In this document: positions 1 to 6,593 of the stretch, piece after piece
Layout of the letters: every line of letters begins with the position of its first letter
Position numbering within the stretch: position 1 is the stretch's first letter
From: Caryophanales bacterium UBA6879
Lineage (GTDB): Bacteria > Bacillota_I > Bacilli_A > RFN20 > CAG-288
Length of the DNA: 12,570 nucleotides
Direction: 5' to 3'
Assembly (NCBI GenBank): GCA_002449135.1
Contig: DKCH01000001.1
Location: 3,780 to 16,349, forward strand
Translations under genes and position numbers: made by a program
Notes under the pieces: generated by a model
What the model saw: the letters and a program-made list of their open reading frames with translations, nothing else
Told to the model about the DNA's origin: nothing
The model's database searches: none

Positions 1-763
1 CTAATTCCTTTAATCCTTTTTGTAATTTACTTACTTCAGCCTTTTTACTTGTAAAAATCAAAGCTTTATAAGGGTTTTTAGCTTTAATAAAATTTGCTAA
101 AGCTTGGATTAAATCAACATGTTTAATATCTACTAAATAATGTTTAACATTTTTACTAGTTATTAAATCATCTTTAGTTTCAATAACATTACTAGCTTTT
201 ATAAATTTTTTAACTAATGTATTTAAATGTTCATCAATAGAGGCAGTAAATAAGAAAACAGAAGCGTTCTTATTTAAATCCAAAATTTCTTCTAATGGTT
301 TAATAAAACCATCAAATAAAATCATATCACCTTCATCTATAATGATTCTTTTTAAATTTTTAAAATTTATTTTATTTTTATTAAACAAAAATTGTTCAGG
401 GGTAGTAATTACTATTTGTCCATGATATTTATCAATATTTTTACTGGTGCCATCAACAATTAAATCAACTTTAAATTTTTTATAAGTAAAGAAAGTTTTT
501 AAAGTTAAATAGACTTGTTTACAAAGTAAAACAGTAGGTAAAATAATAACAGCTTGTGTTTCCTCTTCCAAATTTAAATCATTTAAAATTGGAACTAAAT
601 AACATAGTGTCTTTCCTGAACCAGTAGGAGCTTTTACTAAAGAAGATTTATTAGCTAAAACGGCAGGAAGAGCTTTTTCTTGTATTGGAGAAAGATTAAT
701 AAATCCTTTAGAATTTAAATCCTCAATCAGTTTAGGGTCTATTTTAAAAGCGGAAAATTTCAT
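1..763 (-). CDS. DEAD-box family RNA helicase, CshB-like, N-terminal 254 residues (runs off the window)
   Basis: The frame opens with ATG at 763, one base after the aspS stop, and stays open to the window edge. I translated it by hand. Visible in order: a Q-motif-like segment (F21, PIQ 26-28), Walker A APTGSGKT (45-52), motif Ia region PTVLLCKQ (76-83), motif Ib region TTPEQ, Walker B IIIDEGD (140-146), motif III position TAS (173-175), and the start of RecA domain 2 with LIFTSKK near 235. Family role: ATP-dependent remodelling of RNA, for example in ribosome assembly or mRNA decay at low temperature. Motif II is DEGD instead of DEAD, and motifs Ia, Ib and III are all off-consensus, so this is a divergent member. 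The HxD linker and NPYKALIF segment before motif IV resemble B. subtilis CshB from memory. There is no good Shine-Dalgarno site (GAGG lies 15 nt upstream), so translation probably depends on coupling to aspS. The C-terminal half is outside the window. Confidence 0.85.
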   Translation of the reverse strand, partial: MKFSAFKIDPKLIEDLNSKGFINLSPIQEKALPAVLANKSSLVKAPTGSGKTLCYLVPILNDLNLEEETQAVIILPTVLLCKQVYLTLKTFFTYKKFKVDLIVDGTSKNIDKYHGQIVITTPEQFLFNKNKINFKNLKRIIIDEGDMILFDGFIKPLEEILDLNKNASVFLFTASIDEHLNTLVKKFIKASNVIETKDDLITSKNVKHYLVDIKHVDLIQALANFIKAKNPYKALIFTSKKAEVSKLQKGLKEL

Positions 764-764
764 A

Positions 765-2486
765 TTATTGTTTTTTTACCTCAATTCCTAAGATATCTAA
801 ATTTTCAGTTGGGACTGTGGAAGGACAATCAGACATCATATCATAAGCTTGTAAATTCTTAGGGAAAGCAACAACATCTTTTACATTATCAGTTTTGCAA
901 ATTAACATTGAAAGTCTTTCAACACCTAAAGCAAAGCCACCATGCATTGGGGTACCATAATTAAAGGCATCAACAAAGAAACCAAAACGATTTTTAATAT
1001 CTTGATCACTTAAACCTAAAATTTCAAAAACTTTGGCTTGTAAATGGCCATCATAAATTCTTAAGGCTCCAGAAGAAATTTCCATACCATTTATAACAGT
1101 ATCATATGCATAAGATAAGACTTTACAAGGATCACTATCTAAATATTTTAAATCTTCATCTCTTGGTCTAGTAAAAGGATTTGATAAAGATTCATATGCC
1201 TGTTCAGTTTTTTCAAATAAAGGCCAATCCAAAACAAATAAAGGAACATAAATATTTTTATCAATTAAATTTAATTTTTCACCATATTCTAAACGTAAAG
1301 CACCTAAGCCACGTCCCAAAACTTCATAATTATCACTAGCGCCAACAATAACTAAATCATTATTTTCTAAATTGTATTTATTTTTAAAGGCTTCTAAAGT
1401 TTCTTCTTTATAGAATTTAGCTAAAGAAGAAGTTAGTTTATTGTCTTCCACTTTAAAGAAAGAGACAGCAGGTAATTTAAACTTTTTAACTAATTCATTA
1501 TCCTTATCTTGAACTTTTCTTGAAACCTTATCTGCAAAGTTTTTAATTATTAAACCATGAATTTGTTTATCTTTAAATGCTTTAAATTCAGTATCGGATA
1601 AGTCACTAGTAAAATCTTGAATTAATAATTCAAAACGCATATCTGGTTTATCAGAACCATATTTATTAATAGCATCCATATAAGAAATACGTTTAAATGG
1701 CATTAAATCATAATTAATGGAATCCTTAAAAATTTTATGGACTAAATTTTCAATAACATTTAGGACATCTTCTCTATTAACAAAGGACATTTCACAATCA
1801 ATTTGTGTAAATTCAGGTTGACGATCAGCTCTTAAATCCTCATCACGATAACAACGGGCAATTTGATAATAGCGATCCATTCCCGCAATCATTAAAAGTT
1901 GTTTATAAATTTGAGGTGATTGAGGTAAAGCATAAAACATTCCTTTTTTAGTTCTAGATGGAACCAAATAGTCTCTAGCACCTTCTGGAGTAGATTTTAC
2001 TAAAGTTGGGGTTTCAATTTCTAAGAAATCCTTATCTTCTAAGAAATCTCTTGCCGCTTTTAAGATTTTATGTCTTAACATTAAATTATGTTGAAGTAAT
2101 GGACGACGTAAATCCAAATAACGTTTAACTAATCTAGTATCTTCTAATGCATCAGTTTTATCAGCAATAATAAAAGGTGGTAATTCTGATTTATTAATAA
2201 TTTTAAGATTTTCAGCTGAAATTTCAATTTCACCTGTTTCTAAATGTGGATTAGCTTCACCTCTTTTAGTTACAGTGCCTTCAACTTGTAATAAATATTC
2301 AGAATGAATTAAATGAGTATCAAAATTTTTTGGATCAACATTAATTTGTGTTGTTCCATAACGATCTCTTAAATCAATAAAACAGAGACTTCCAAGATTT
2401 CTAATTTTACTTACCCAACCGATGACCTTAACTTTTCTATTTAAATCTTTTAATCTAAGCTCACCTAAAGTACAATTTCTTTCCAT
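765..2486 (-). CDS. aspS: aspartate--tRNA ligase (AspRS)
   Basis: A class IIb synthetase that charges tRNA-Asp with aspartate using ATP in the cytoplasm. At 573 residues it has the usual bacterial AspRS length. Domains: an N-terminal OB-fold anticodon-binding domain (about 1-105, with IGWVSKIRNLGSL), motif 1 (about 154-170, TPTLVKSTPEGARDY), motif 2 (210-235, CYRDEDLRADRQPEFTQID), the bacterial GAD insertion (about 285-410), and motif 3 (516-530, GGFALGVERLSML). Leu31 sits where non-discriminating AspRS of Pseudomonas type has His. This hints that the enzyme may charge only tRNA-Asp, but a prediction from one position is weak. Two active-site stretches differ from E. coli: HHPFT is SNPFT (435-439) and GGGS is SSGA (471-474). 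The start is supported by an AAAGGAG site (2493-2499), 6 nt upstream, inside the last codons of hisS. It is the fourth gene of the apt-rel-hisS-aspS unit. Confidence 0.97.
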   Translation of the reverse strand: MERNCTLGELRLKDLNRKVKVIGWVSKIRNLGSLCFIDLRDRYGTTQINVDPKNFDTHLIHSEYLLQVEGTVTKRGEANPHLETGEIEISAENLKIINKSELPPFIIADKTDALEDTRLVKRYLDLRRPLLQHNLMLRHKILKAARDFLEDKDFLEIETPTLVKSTPEGARDYLVPSRTKKGMFYALPQSPQIYKQLLMIAGMDRYYQIARCYRDEDLRADRQPEFTQIDCEMSFVNREDVLNVIENLVHKIFKDSINYDLMPFKRISYMDAINKYGSDKPDMRFELLIQDFTSDLSDTEFKAFKDKQIHGLIIKNFADKVSRKVQDKDNELVKKFKLPAVSFFKVEDNKLTSSLAKFYKEETLEAFKNKYNLENNDLVIVGASDNYEVLGRGLGALRLEYGEKLNLIDKNIYVPLFVLDWPLFEKTEQAYESLSNPFTRPRDEDLKYLDSDPCKVLSYAYDTVINGMEISSGALRIYDGHLQAKVFEILGLSDQDIKNRFGFFVDAFNYGTPMHGGFALGVERLSMLICKTDNVKDVVAFPKNLQAYDMMSDCPSTVPTENLDILGIEVKKQ

Positions 2487-2489
2487 AAA

Positions 2490-3773
2490 TTACTCCTTTT
2501 CTCCTAATTCTTTTAAAATTTGGTCTAAATCATTAGAATTTATAACATTTTGACTATGTTTAGCCATGTCCTTAACTAGTAAAGCACCTGGGTTATAATC
2601 ATCAAAAATTAAAACTTTTTTACTTTGTAATCGATTAGCCATTTTTAGTGCACCAGATAGAGCTTTAGAAGCACTTGGGGTTGAAACCTTTTTATCAAGT
2701 TTACGTAATTGATCAGCTAAAATTAAAGGCAAAATATCTTTTTCTTTTCTTAAATCAATAATAAAGTAATCCAAAGAATCATCTTGTTCCTTTAATAATT
2801 GTTCCTTTCTTTCTGGGATTAAAGCTAAAAGTAATCTTTCTATACCAAAAGAAAAACCTATACCTTCAAAATCTGGCCCACCAATTTCAGCCATTAAATT
2901 TCCATATTGTCCACCAGCACCTATAGCGCCTAAATTTAAATTTAATGGATCATAAAGTTCAAAGACTAATCCAGTATAATAGTCTAGACCTCTTACCAAT
3001 TTAGAATCAATTTGATAATTAACTTTTAATTTATCTAAAATTGAAATTAATTTTTCAAAAGTCTTCTTATCATCAATAGATAAATAATCTTGTAAATTAG
3101 GTGCTTTCTTATTAATTTCAATATCAGCCTCAACTTTGCAATCTAAAATTCTCAATACATTTTGGTTATACCTAACTTTACAATCTTCACACATGTGATC
3201 AATTTTATCTTTATAAAATTCTTTTAAAGCCTTCTTATAATTTTCACGTGACTCAAAAGAACCTAAAAAATTAACTTTTAAAAGAAGGTCGCGCCCTAAT
3301 AAATTCACACCTGCGCGATAAAGCAAAAGTAAAGCATCTAAAGCAGTAGAAAAATCTATTTTATTATCTAAAAATTCAACACCAAATTGATTAAATTCTC
3401 TTAATCTTCCAGCTTGTGGTCTTTCATAGCGAAAAACAGGTCCACAATAAGAAATTTTTAATGGGAGATCAGGTGAACTATATAATTTATTTTCAATAAC
3501 TAAACGATTAATGGAGGCAGTAAATTCAGGTCTTAAAACATAGGAATGATCACCTTTAGTATCTAACCTAAACATTTCCTTATTTACAATATCAGTTGAT
3601 TGACCAACACCTCTTACAAAAAGTTTTTCTTCTTCAAAAAGTGGTCCTTCAACTCTTTTAGCCCCAAAATTACTAGCATCTTTAAAAAGATGTTTTTCAA
3701 CAGTTGTAAAAAGTTTTTCTTCTTCGAAAAGAAAATCAGTTGTTCCTCTTGGTTTATTTATTCTTTCAGACAT
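2490..3773 (-). CDS. hisS: histidine--tRNA ligase (HisRS)
   Basis: A class IIa synthetase that charges tRNA-His; it acts as a cytoplasmic homodimer. Its 427 residues match bacterial HisRS (about 420-430). Landmarks: N-terminal PRGTTDF (8-14), motif 1 region (about 36-52), the conserved TDIVNKEMF (60-68), LRPEFTA (80-86), motif 2 (CGPVFRYERPQAGRLREF, 110-127), the insertion-domain signature C195-C198 with LRILDCK (207-213), the HisA motif LVRGLDYYTG (259-268) with catalytic Arg261, AIGAGGQYGNL (283-293), and motif 3 (GIGFSFGIERLL, 304-315). The C-terminal part, about 330-427, is the anticodon-binding domain. The first motif LPEE expected after GTxD reads LFEEE, and LFEEEKLF occurs twice (15-22 and 45-52), encoded by a near-perfect 24-bp direct repeat. 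Its ATG shares one base with the rel stop (TAATG), and an AGGAGG site lies 8 nt upstream. Confidence 0.97.
   Translation of the reverse strand: MSERINKPRGTTDFLFEEEKLFTTVEKHLFKDASNFGAKRVEGPLFEEEKLFVRGVGQSTDIVNKEMFRLDTKGDHSYVLRPEFTASINRLVIENKLYSSPDLPLKISYCGPVFRYERPQAGRLREFNQFGVEFLDNKIDFSTALDALLLLYRAGVNLLGRDLLLKVNFLGSFESRENYKKALKEFYKDKIDHMCEDCKVRYNQNVLRILDCKVEADIEINKKAPNLQDYLSIDDKKTFEKLISILDKLKVNYQIDSKLVRGLDYYTGLVFELYDPLNLNLGAIGAGGQYGNLMAEIGGPDFEGIGFSFGIERLLLALIPERKEQLLKEQDDSLDYFIIDLRKEKDILPLILADQLRKLDKKVSTPSASKALSGALKMANRLQSKKVLIFDDYNPGALLVKDMAKHSQNVINSNDLDQILKELGEKE
2493..2499 (-). promoter_or_regulatory. ribosome binding site of aspS
   Basis: AAAGGAG on the minus strand, 6 nt before the aspS ATG and within the last codons of hisS. 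It supports the chosen aspS start. Confidence 0.8.
3618..3731 (-). repeat. 24-bp direct repeat pair inside hisS
   Basis: Positions 3618-3641 and 3708-3731 match at 23 of 24 bases (single A/G difference at 3636 versus 3726). They are offset by 90 bp and in the same reading frame. Each encodes LFEEEKLF. The second protein copy (45-52) falls where HisRS families carry a conserved FE..ELF stretch. The first copy (15-22) falls where they usually carry LPEE, so the first may have been overwritten by the second. The repeat is A/T-rich, and chance similarity of a simple sequence is possible. Confidence 0.8.
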
Positions 3774-5980
3774 TAATGTATCCTCCTTTTTACATCATAA
3801 ACAGATTTAATTTGTTTAATTGCTTGAAATAATTTTTCAAGTGTTTCAACATTTTTTACCTGAACAGTAATTTGAAAAGTACAAACTAAAGTTTTTGCAT
3901 TTGTTTTTCCATTAAATGAAGTCATATTAGCCCCACTTGAAGCAATAACATTAGAAATATCAATTAAAAGATTAGGTCGATCATAGCTTTCAATTGTAAA
4001 ATCTACAGGATATTTATTACTATTTGGCAAATTAGGATTCCAAATAACATCAATTTTCCTAGCATCATCTTTAACATTAGGACAATCAATACGATGAACC
4101 TTTATTCCCTTCCCTTTAGTAATATAGCCGACAATCTTATCACCAGGAATAGGTGTACAACATGTAGCTAGTTTCATCATCATTGGACTTCCATCAGATA
4201 ATAAAACAGAATTTGTTTCATCTTTTTTAAGATAATTTTTTGCGTTTACCTTATTGGTCGTTTCAATAGCTCTTAAAGTTGCAGATGATGGATCAATTTT
4301 TAAATAATCAATAACAGCTGATGGAACAATATTTTTAGAATTAATTTTTAAATAAAAATCGTTAAAATCCTTACATTTAAAGGCTTCAAGTACCTTATTG
4401 TCTATTACCTTTTCAACTTGTAAATTGATTTTTCTTTCTCTAAAAGCATCTTTTAAAGATTGTTTACCTTTTTCAACTTGTTCTTTACTAACGTAAGTAT
4501 TATTTTGCTTAGCTAAAAACTTTTTTATTCTTGATTTAGCAAAACTAGTAACACAGCTATCAAGCCAGGTAGAAGAAGGAGATGATTTTTCAGAAGTTTC
4601 TACTTCAACCATATCACCAGTTTTTAAAACAGTAGCTAAAGGAACCAAACGTCCATTAACTTTTGCCCCTGAAATAGTATCACCAATATGAGTATGGATT
4701 CGGTAAGCAAAATCAATAGGAGTAGCACCTTTAGGCAAATCAATTACTTTTCCTTTAGGAGTAAAAACATAGACATTAGCATGGAAAATATCCTGTTGAA
4801 GCATGTTAACATAATCTGAAGCCGAAGAAGATGATGTCTCCCCTTCATCAGATAATGAAACAAAATCTTTAAACCAGTGCAATCTTTCTTCAATATCATG
4901 CTGTTCTTTTTTAGGATCGTACTTGGTGCCTTCCTTATATCTAAAGTGAGCAGCAACCCCGCCTTCAGCAGTTTCATCCATTTCTTTAGTACGAATTTGA
5001 ATTTCAAAAACATGCCCATCACCAGACAAAATTGTTGTATGTAATGATTGATACATATTTGGTTTAGGCATAGCAATATAGTCTTTAAAACGTCCTGGAA
5101 CAGGAACAAAAGCTGTATGAATATAACCTAGAATTTCATAACAATTAGTTTCGGTTTTAGTAATAATTCTAAGAGCTAAAATATCATAAATATCTTCAAA
5201 TTTTTTGTTTTTGATATACATCTTTTTGTAGATAGAATAAATTGATTTAACACGTGAAGATATTTCAAATGGTATTCTTGTAGGTCCTAAAACTTTTGTG
5301 ATTTTTTCTTTAATTTTTTCTAATGAGAAATTTAAGTTTTTTGTAGATTCTTTTAATAAGGATTCAATTTTATCATAACCTGGACGATCTAAATAATACA
5401 AAGAAAGGTCTTCCATTTCAGACATGATAGAATTTAAACCTAAACGATGAGCAATTGGAACATAAACATCCATAGTTTCTTTGCAAATTCTTTGTTGTTT
5501 TTCAACAGGTTGAAATTGCATTGTACGCATGTTATGTAACCTATCAGCTAATTTAATAACAATTACTCTAATATCTTGGGCCATTGCAATAAAAATTTTA
5601 CGATGGTCTTCAGCTAAAAAATCAGACTTATGAAAATCAGATAAACGTGTTATTTTTGTTAAAGCTTCAACTAAAAAAGCAACTTCTTCACCAAAGTTTT
5701 GTTCAATTTCCTCTTTTGTAGTATCAGTATCTTCTATAGTATCATGCAATAAAGCTGCCATTAAAGTAACAGGTGAAGTTTGCATTTCAGATAAAATATA
5801 ACAAACTGCTACACAATGAGTAATATAAGGATCACCAGATTTACGATATTGACCTTCGTGTTTTTTATATGCAAATTCGTAAGCCTTTTTAATTCTAGCT
5901 AAATCGGCAGGAATAGTAATATATTTTTTATACGAAGCTTCTAACTCTGGAAAAGTTATAATTTTATTTTGAATAAGCAT
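3773..5980 (-). CDS. rel: bifunctional (p)ppGpp synthetase/hydrolase (long RSH, Rel)
   Basis: Makes and degrades the alarmone (p)ppGpp and so couples amino-acid starvation, sensed on ribosomes, to transcription and metabolism. At 735 residues it is a full-length RSH protein. Domains in order: HD hydrolase (about 30-185) with H55, HD 79-80, ED 83-84 and the LADRLHN signature (144-150); synthetase (about 240-350) with RFKD (297-300), Y310, FEIQIR (325-330) and AAHFRYKEG; TGS (about 402-462, VYVFTPKGKVIDLP); helical region; zinc-finger/CC domain (C607, C608, H629, C633); C-terminal ACT/RRM domain (about 655-735). Intact HD residues plus RFKD, not the EFDD of monofunctional RelA, indicate both activities. 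The gene starts 4 nt after the apt stop with no Shine-Dalgarno site, which suggests translational coupling to apt. The stop overlaps hisS. B. subtilis has the same apt-rel-hisS order, with dtd between rel and hisS; dtd is absent here. Confidence 0.96.
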   Translation of the reverse strand: MLIQNKIITFPELEASYKKYITIPADLARIKKAYEFAYKKHEGQYRKSGDPYITHCVAVCYILSEMQTSPVTLMAALLHDTIEDTDTTKEEIEQNFGEEVAFLVEALTKITRLSDFHKSDFLAEDHRKIFIAMAQDIRVIVIKLADRLHNMRTMQFQPVEKQQRICKETMDVYVPIAHRLGLNSIMSEMEDLSLYYLDRPGYDKIESLLKESTKNLNFSLEKIKEKITKVLGPTRIPFEISSRVKSIYSIYKKMYIKNKKFEDIYDILALRIITKTETNCYEILGYIHTAFVPVPGRFKDYIAMPKPNMYQSLHTTILSGDGHVFEIQIRTKEMDETAEGGVAAHFRYKEGTKYDPKKEQHDIEERLHWFKDFVSLSDEGETSSSSASDYVNMLQQDIFHANVYVFTPKGKVIDLPKGATPIDFAYRIHTHIGDTISGAKVNGRLVPLATVLKTGDMVEVETSEKSSPSSTWLDSCVTSFAKSRIKKFLAKQNNTYVSKEQVEKGKQSLKDAFRERKINLQVEKVIDNKVLEAFKCKDFNDFYLKINSKNIVPSAVIDYLKIDPSSATLRAIETTNKVNAKNYLKKDETNSVLLSDGSPMMMKLATCCTPIPGDKIVGYITKGKGIKVHRIDCPNVKDDARKIDVIWNPNLPNSNKYPVDFTIESYDRPNLLIDISNVIASSGANMTSFNGKTNAKTLVCTFQITVQVKNVETLEKLFQAIKQIKSVYDVKRRIH
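3782..3787 (-). promoter_or_regulatory. ribosome binding site of hisS
   Basis: A perfect AGGAGG on the minus strand, 8 nt before the hisS ATG and inside the last codons of rel. It fixes the hisS start and shows that hisS can be translated independently although it overlaps rel by one base. Confidence 0.85.
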
Positions 5981-5984
5981 AAAT

Positions 5985-6497
5985 TTATAATTTCAATAAA
6001 CTAAAATATGGTAAACCTTTCAAATTAGCTTTTCCATTTAAACCATTTAATTCAATTAATGTTATTGCCCCAACAACAACACCGCCTTCTTGTTCAATTA
6101 ATTCTCTTACAGCTTCTAAAGTACCTCCAGTAGCTAATAAGTCATCACATAAAAGAACTCTAGTTCCTTTTTTAATTGCAAAAGCAGGAAGCTCAATAGT
6201 TGCAGTATTATATTCTAATGTGTATGTTTTGGAAATAACTTCACCAGGTAATTTTCCTTTTTTTCTTGCCATAACAAAACCCTTATTCATTTTGCTAGCT
6301 AAAGGAGCACCAAAAACAAATCCACGAGATTCAGGACCAACAATTAAGGAGAAATCTAAATCTTTAACTAATTTAGCCATCTCATCTAAAGCGTAGTTAA
6401 AAGTTTTAGGATCATATAAAAGTGGTGAAATATCCTTAAAAGAAATTCCTTTTTTAGGAAAGTCTTCAACAACTCTAATACTTTTTTCTAAATCCAT
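5985..6497 (-). CDS. apt: adenine phosphoribosyltransferase
   Basis: Salvages adenine with PRPP to AMP and pyrophosphate in the cytoplasm. Its 170 residues match the family length. Motifs: the N-terminal FPKKGISFKDISPLL (13-27, family consensus FPkpGi.FkDitpLl), GPESRGF (54-60) near the adenine pocket, the flexible-loop stretch RKKGKLPGE (78-86), and the type I PRTase PRPP-binding motif VLLCDDLLATGGT (114-126). It is the first gene of the left transcription unit. A perfect AGGAGG lies 8 nt before the ATG, and an extended -10 promoter sits just upstream. The following gene, rel, begins 4 nt after its stop. In Bacillus apt also precedes rel, linking purine nucleotide supply with alarmone metabolism. 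Confidence 0.97.
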   Translation of the reverse strand: MDLEKSIRVVEDFPKKGISFKDISPLLYDPKTFNYALDEMAKLVKDLDFSLIVGPESRGFVFGAPLASKMNKGFVMARKKGKLPGEVISKTYTLEYNTATIELPAFAIKKGTRVLLCDDLLATGGTLEAVRELIEQEGGVVVGAITLIELNGLNGKANLKGLPYFSLLKL

Positions 6498-6505
6498 AAA
6501 AAAAT

Positions 6506-6511
6506 CCTCCT
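6506..6511 (-). promoter_or_regulatory. ribosome binding site of apt
   Basis: AGGAGG on the minus strand with 8 nt spacing to the apt ATG. With the promoter at 6525-6533, the predicted untranslated leader is only about 20 nt, so no leader-based control fits in front of apt. Confidence 0.85.
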
Positions 6512-6524
6512 CAAAAGCTTATTT

Positions 6525-6533
6525 ATTATAGCA
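6525..6533 (-). promoter_or_regulatory. extended -10 promoter of the apt-rel-hisS-aspS-helicase unit
   Basis: The minus strand reads TGCTATAAT, an exact match to the extended -10 consensus TGnTATAAT of housekeeping sigma factors. I see no good -35 hexamer at 16 to 18 bp upstream (the sequence there reads about GAAAAA or TGAAAA), which is tolerated with an extended -10. The main RpoD encoded in this window keeps the His and Glu (H240, E243) that read the TG element in the family. The predicted start site is near 6518. Confidence 0.65.
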
Positions 6534-6565
6534 TGTTAAAGCATTTATTTTTCATTTAACAGCAT
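6530..6565. repeat. inverted repeat and three phased AGCAT motifs in the apt/ispH intergenic region
   Basis: TGTTAAA (6534-6540) and TTTAACA (6555-6561) form a perfect 7-bp inverted repeat around a 14-bp spacer. AGCAT occurs three times on the plus strand, at 6530, 6540 and 6561. The spacings of 10 and 21 bp are close to one and two helical turns. The first AGCAT overlaps the extended -10 of the apt promoter. It could be an operator for the divergent promoters; chance in AT-rich DNA is the alternative. Confidence 0.4.
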
Positions 6566-6593
6566 ACAAATTCAAATTTAATGTAAAATAATA

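Noticed and set aside
4744..5109. 121-codon open frame on the minus strand inside rel
   Set aside because: It is an out-of-frame shadow of the conserved Rel synthetase/TGS region, low-complexity and without a ribosome binding site.
6498..6593. Riboswitch or attenuator in front of apt
   Set aside because: The extended -10 leaves only about 20 nt of leader before the ATG, too short for a riboswitch or T-box.
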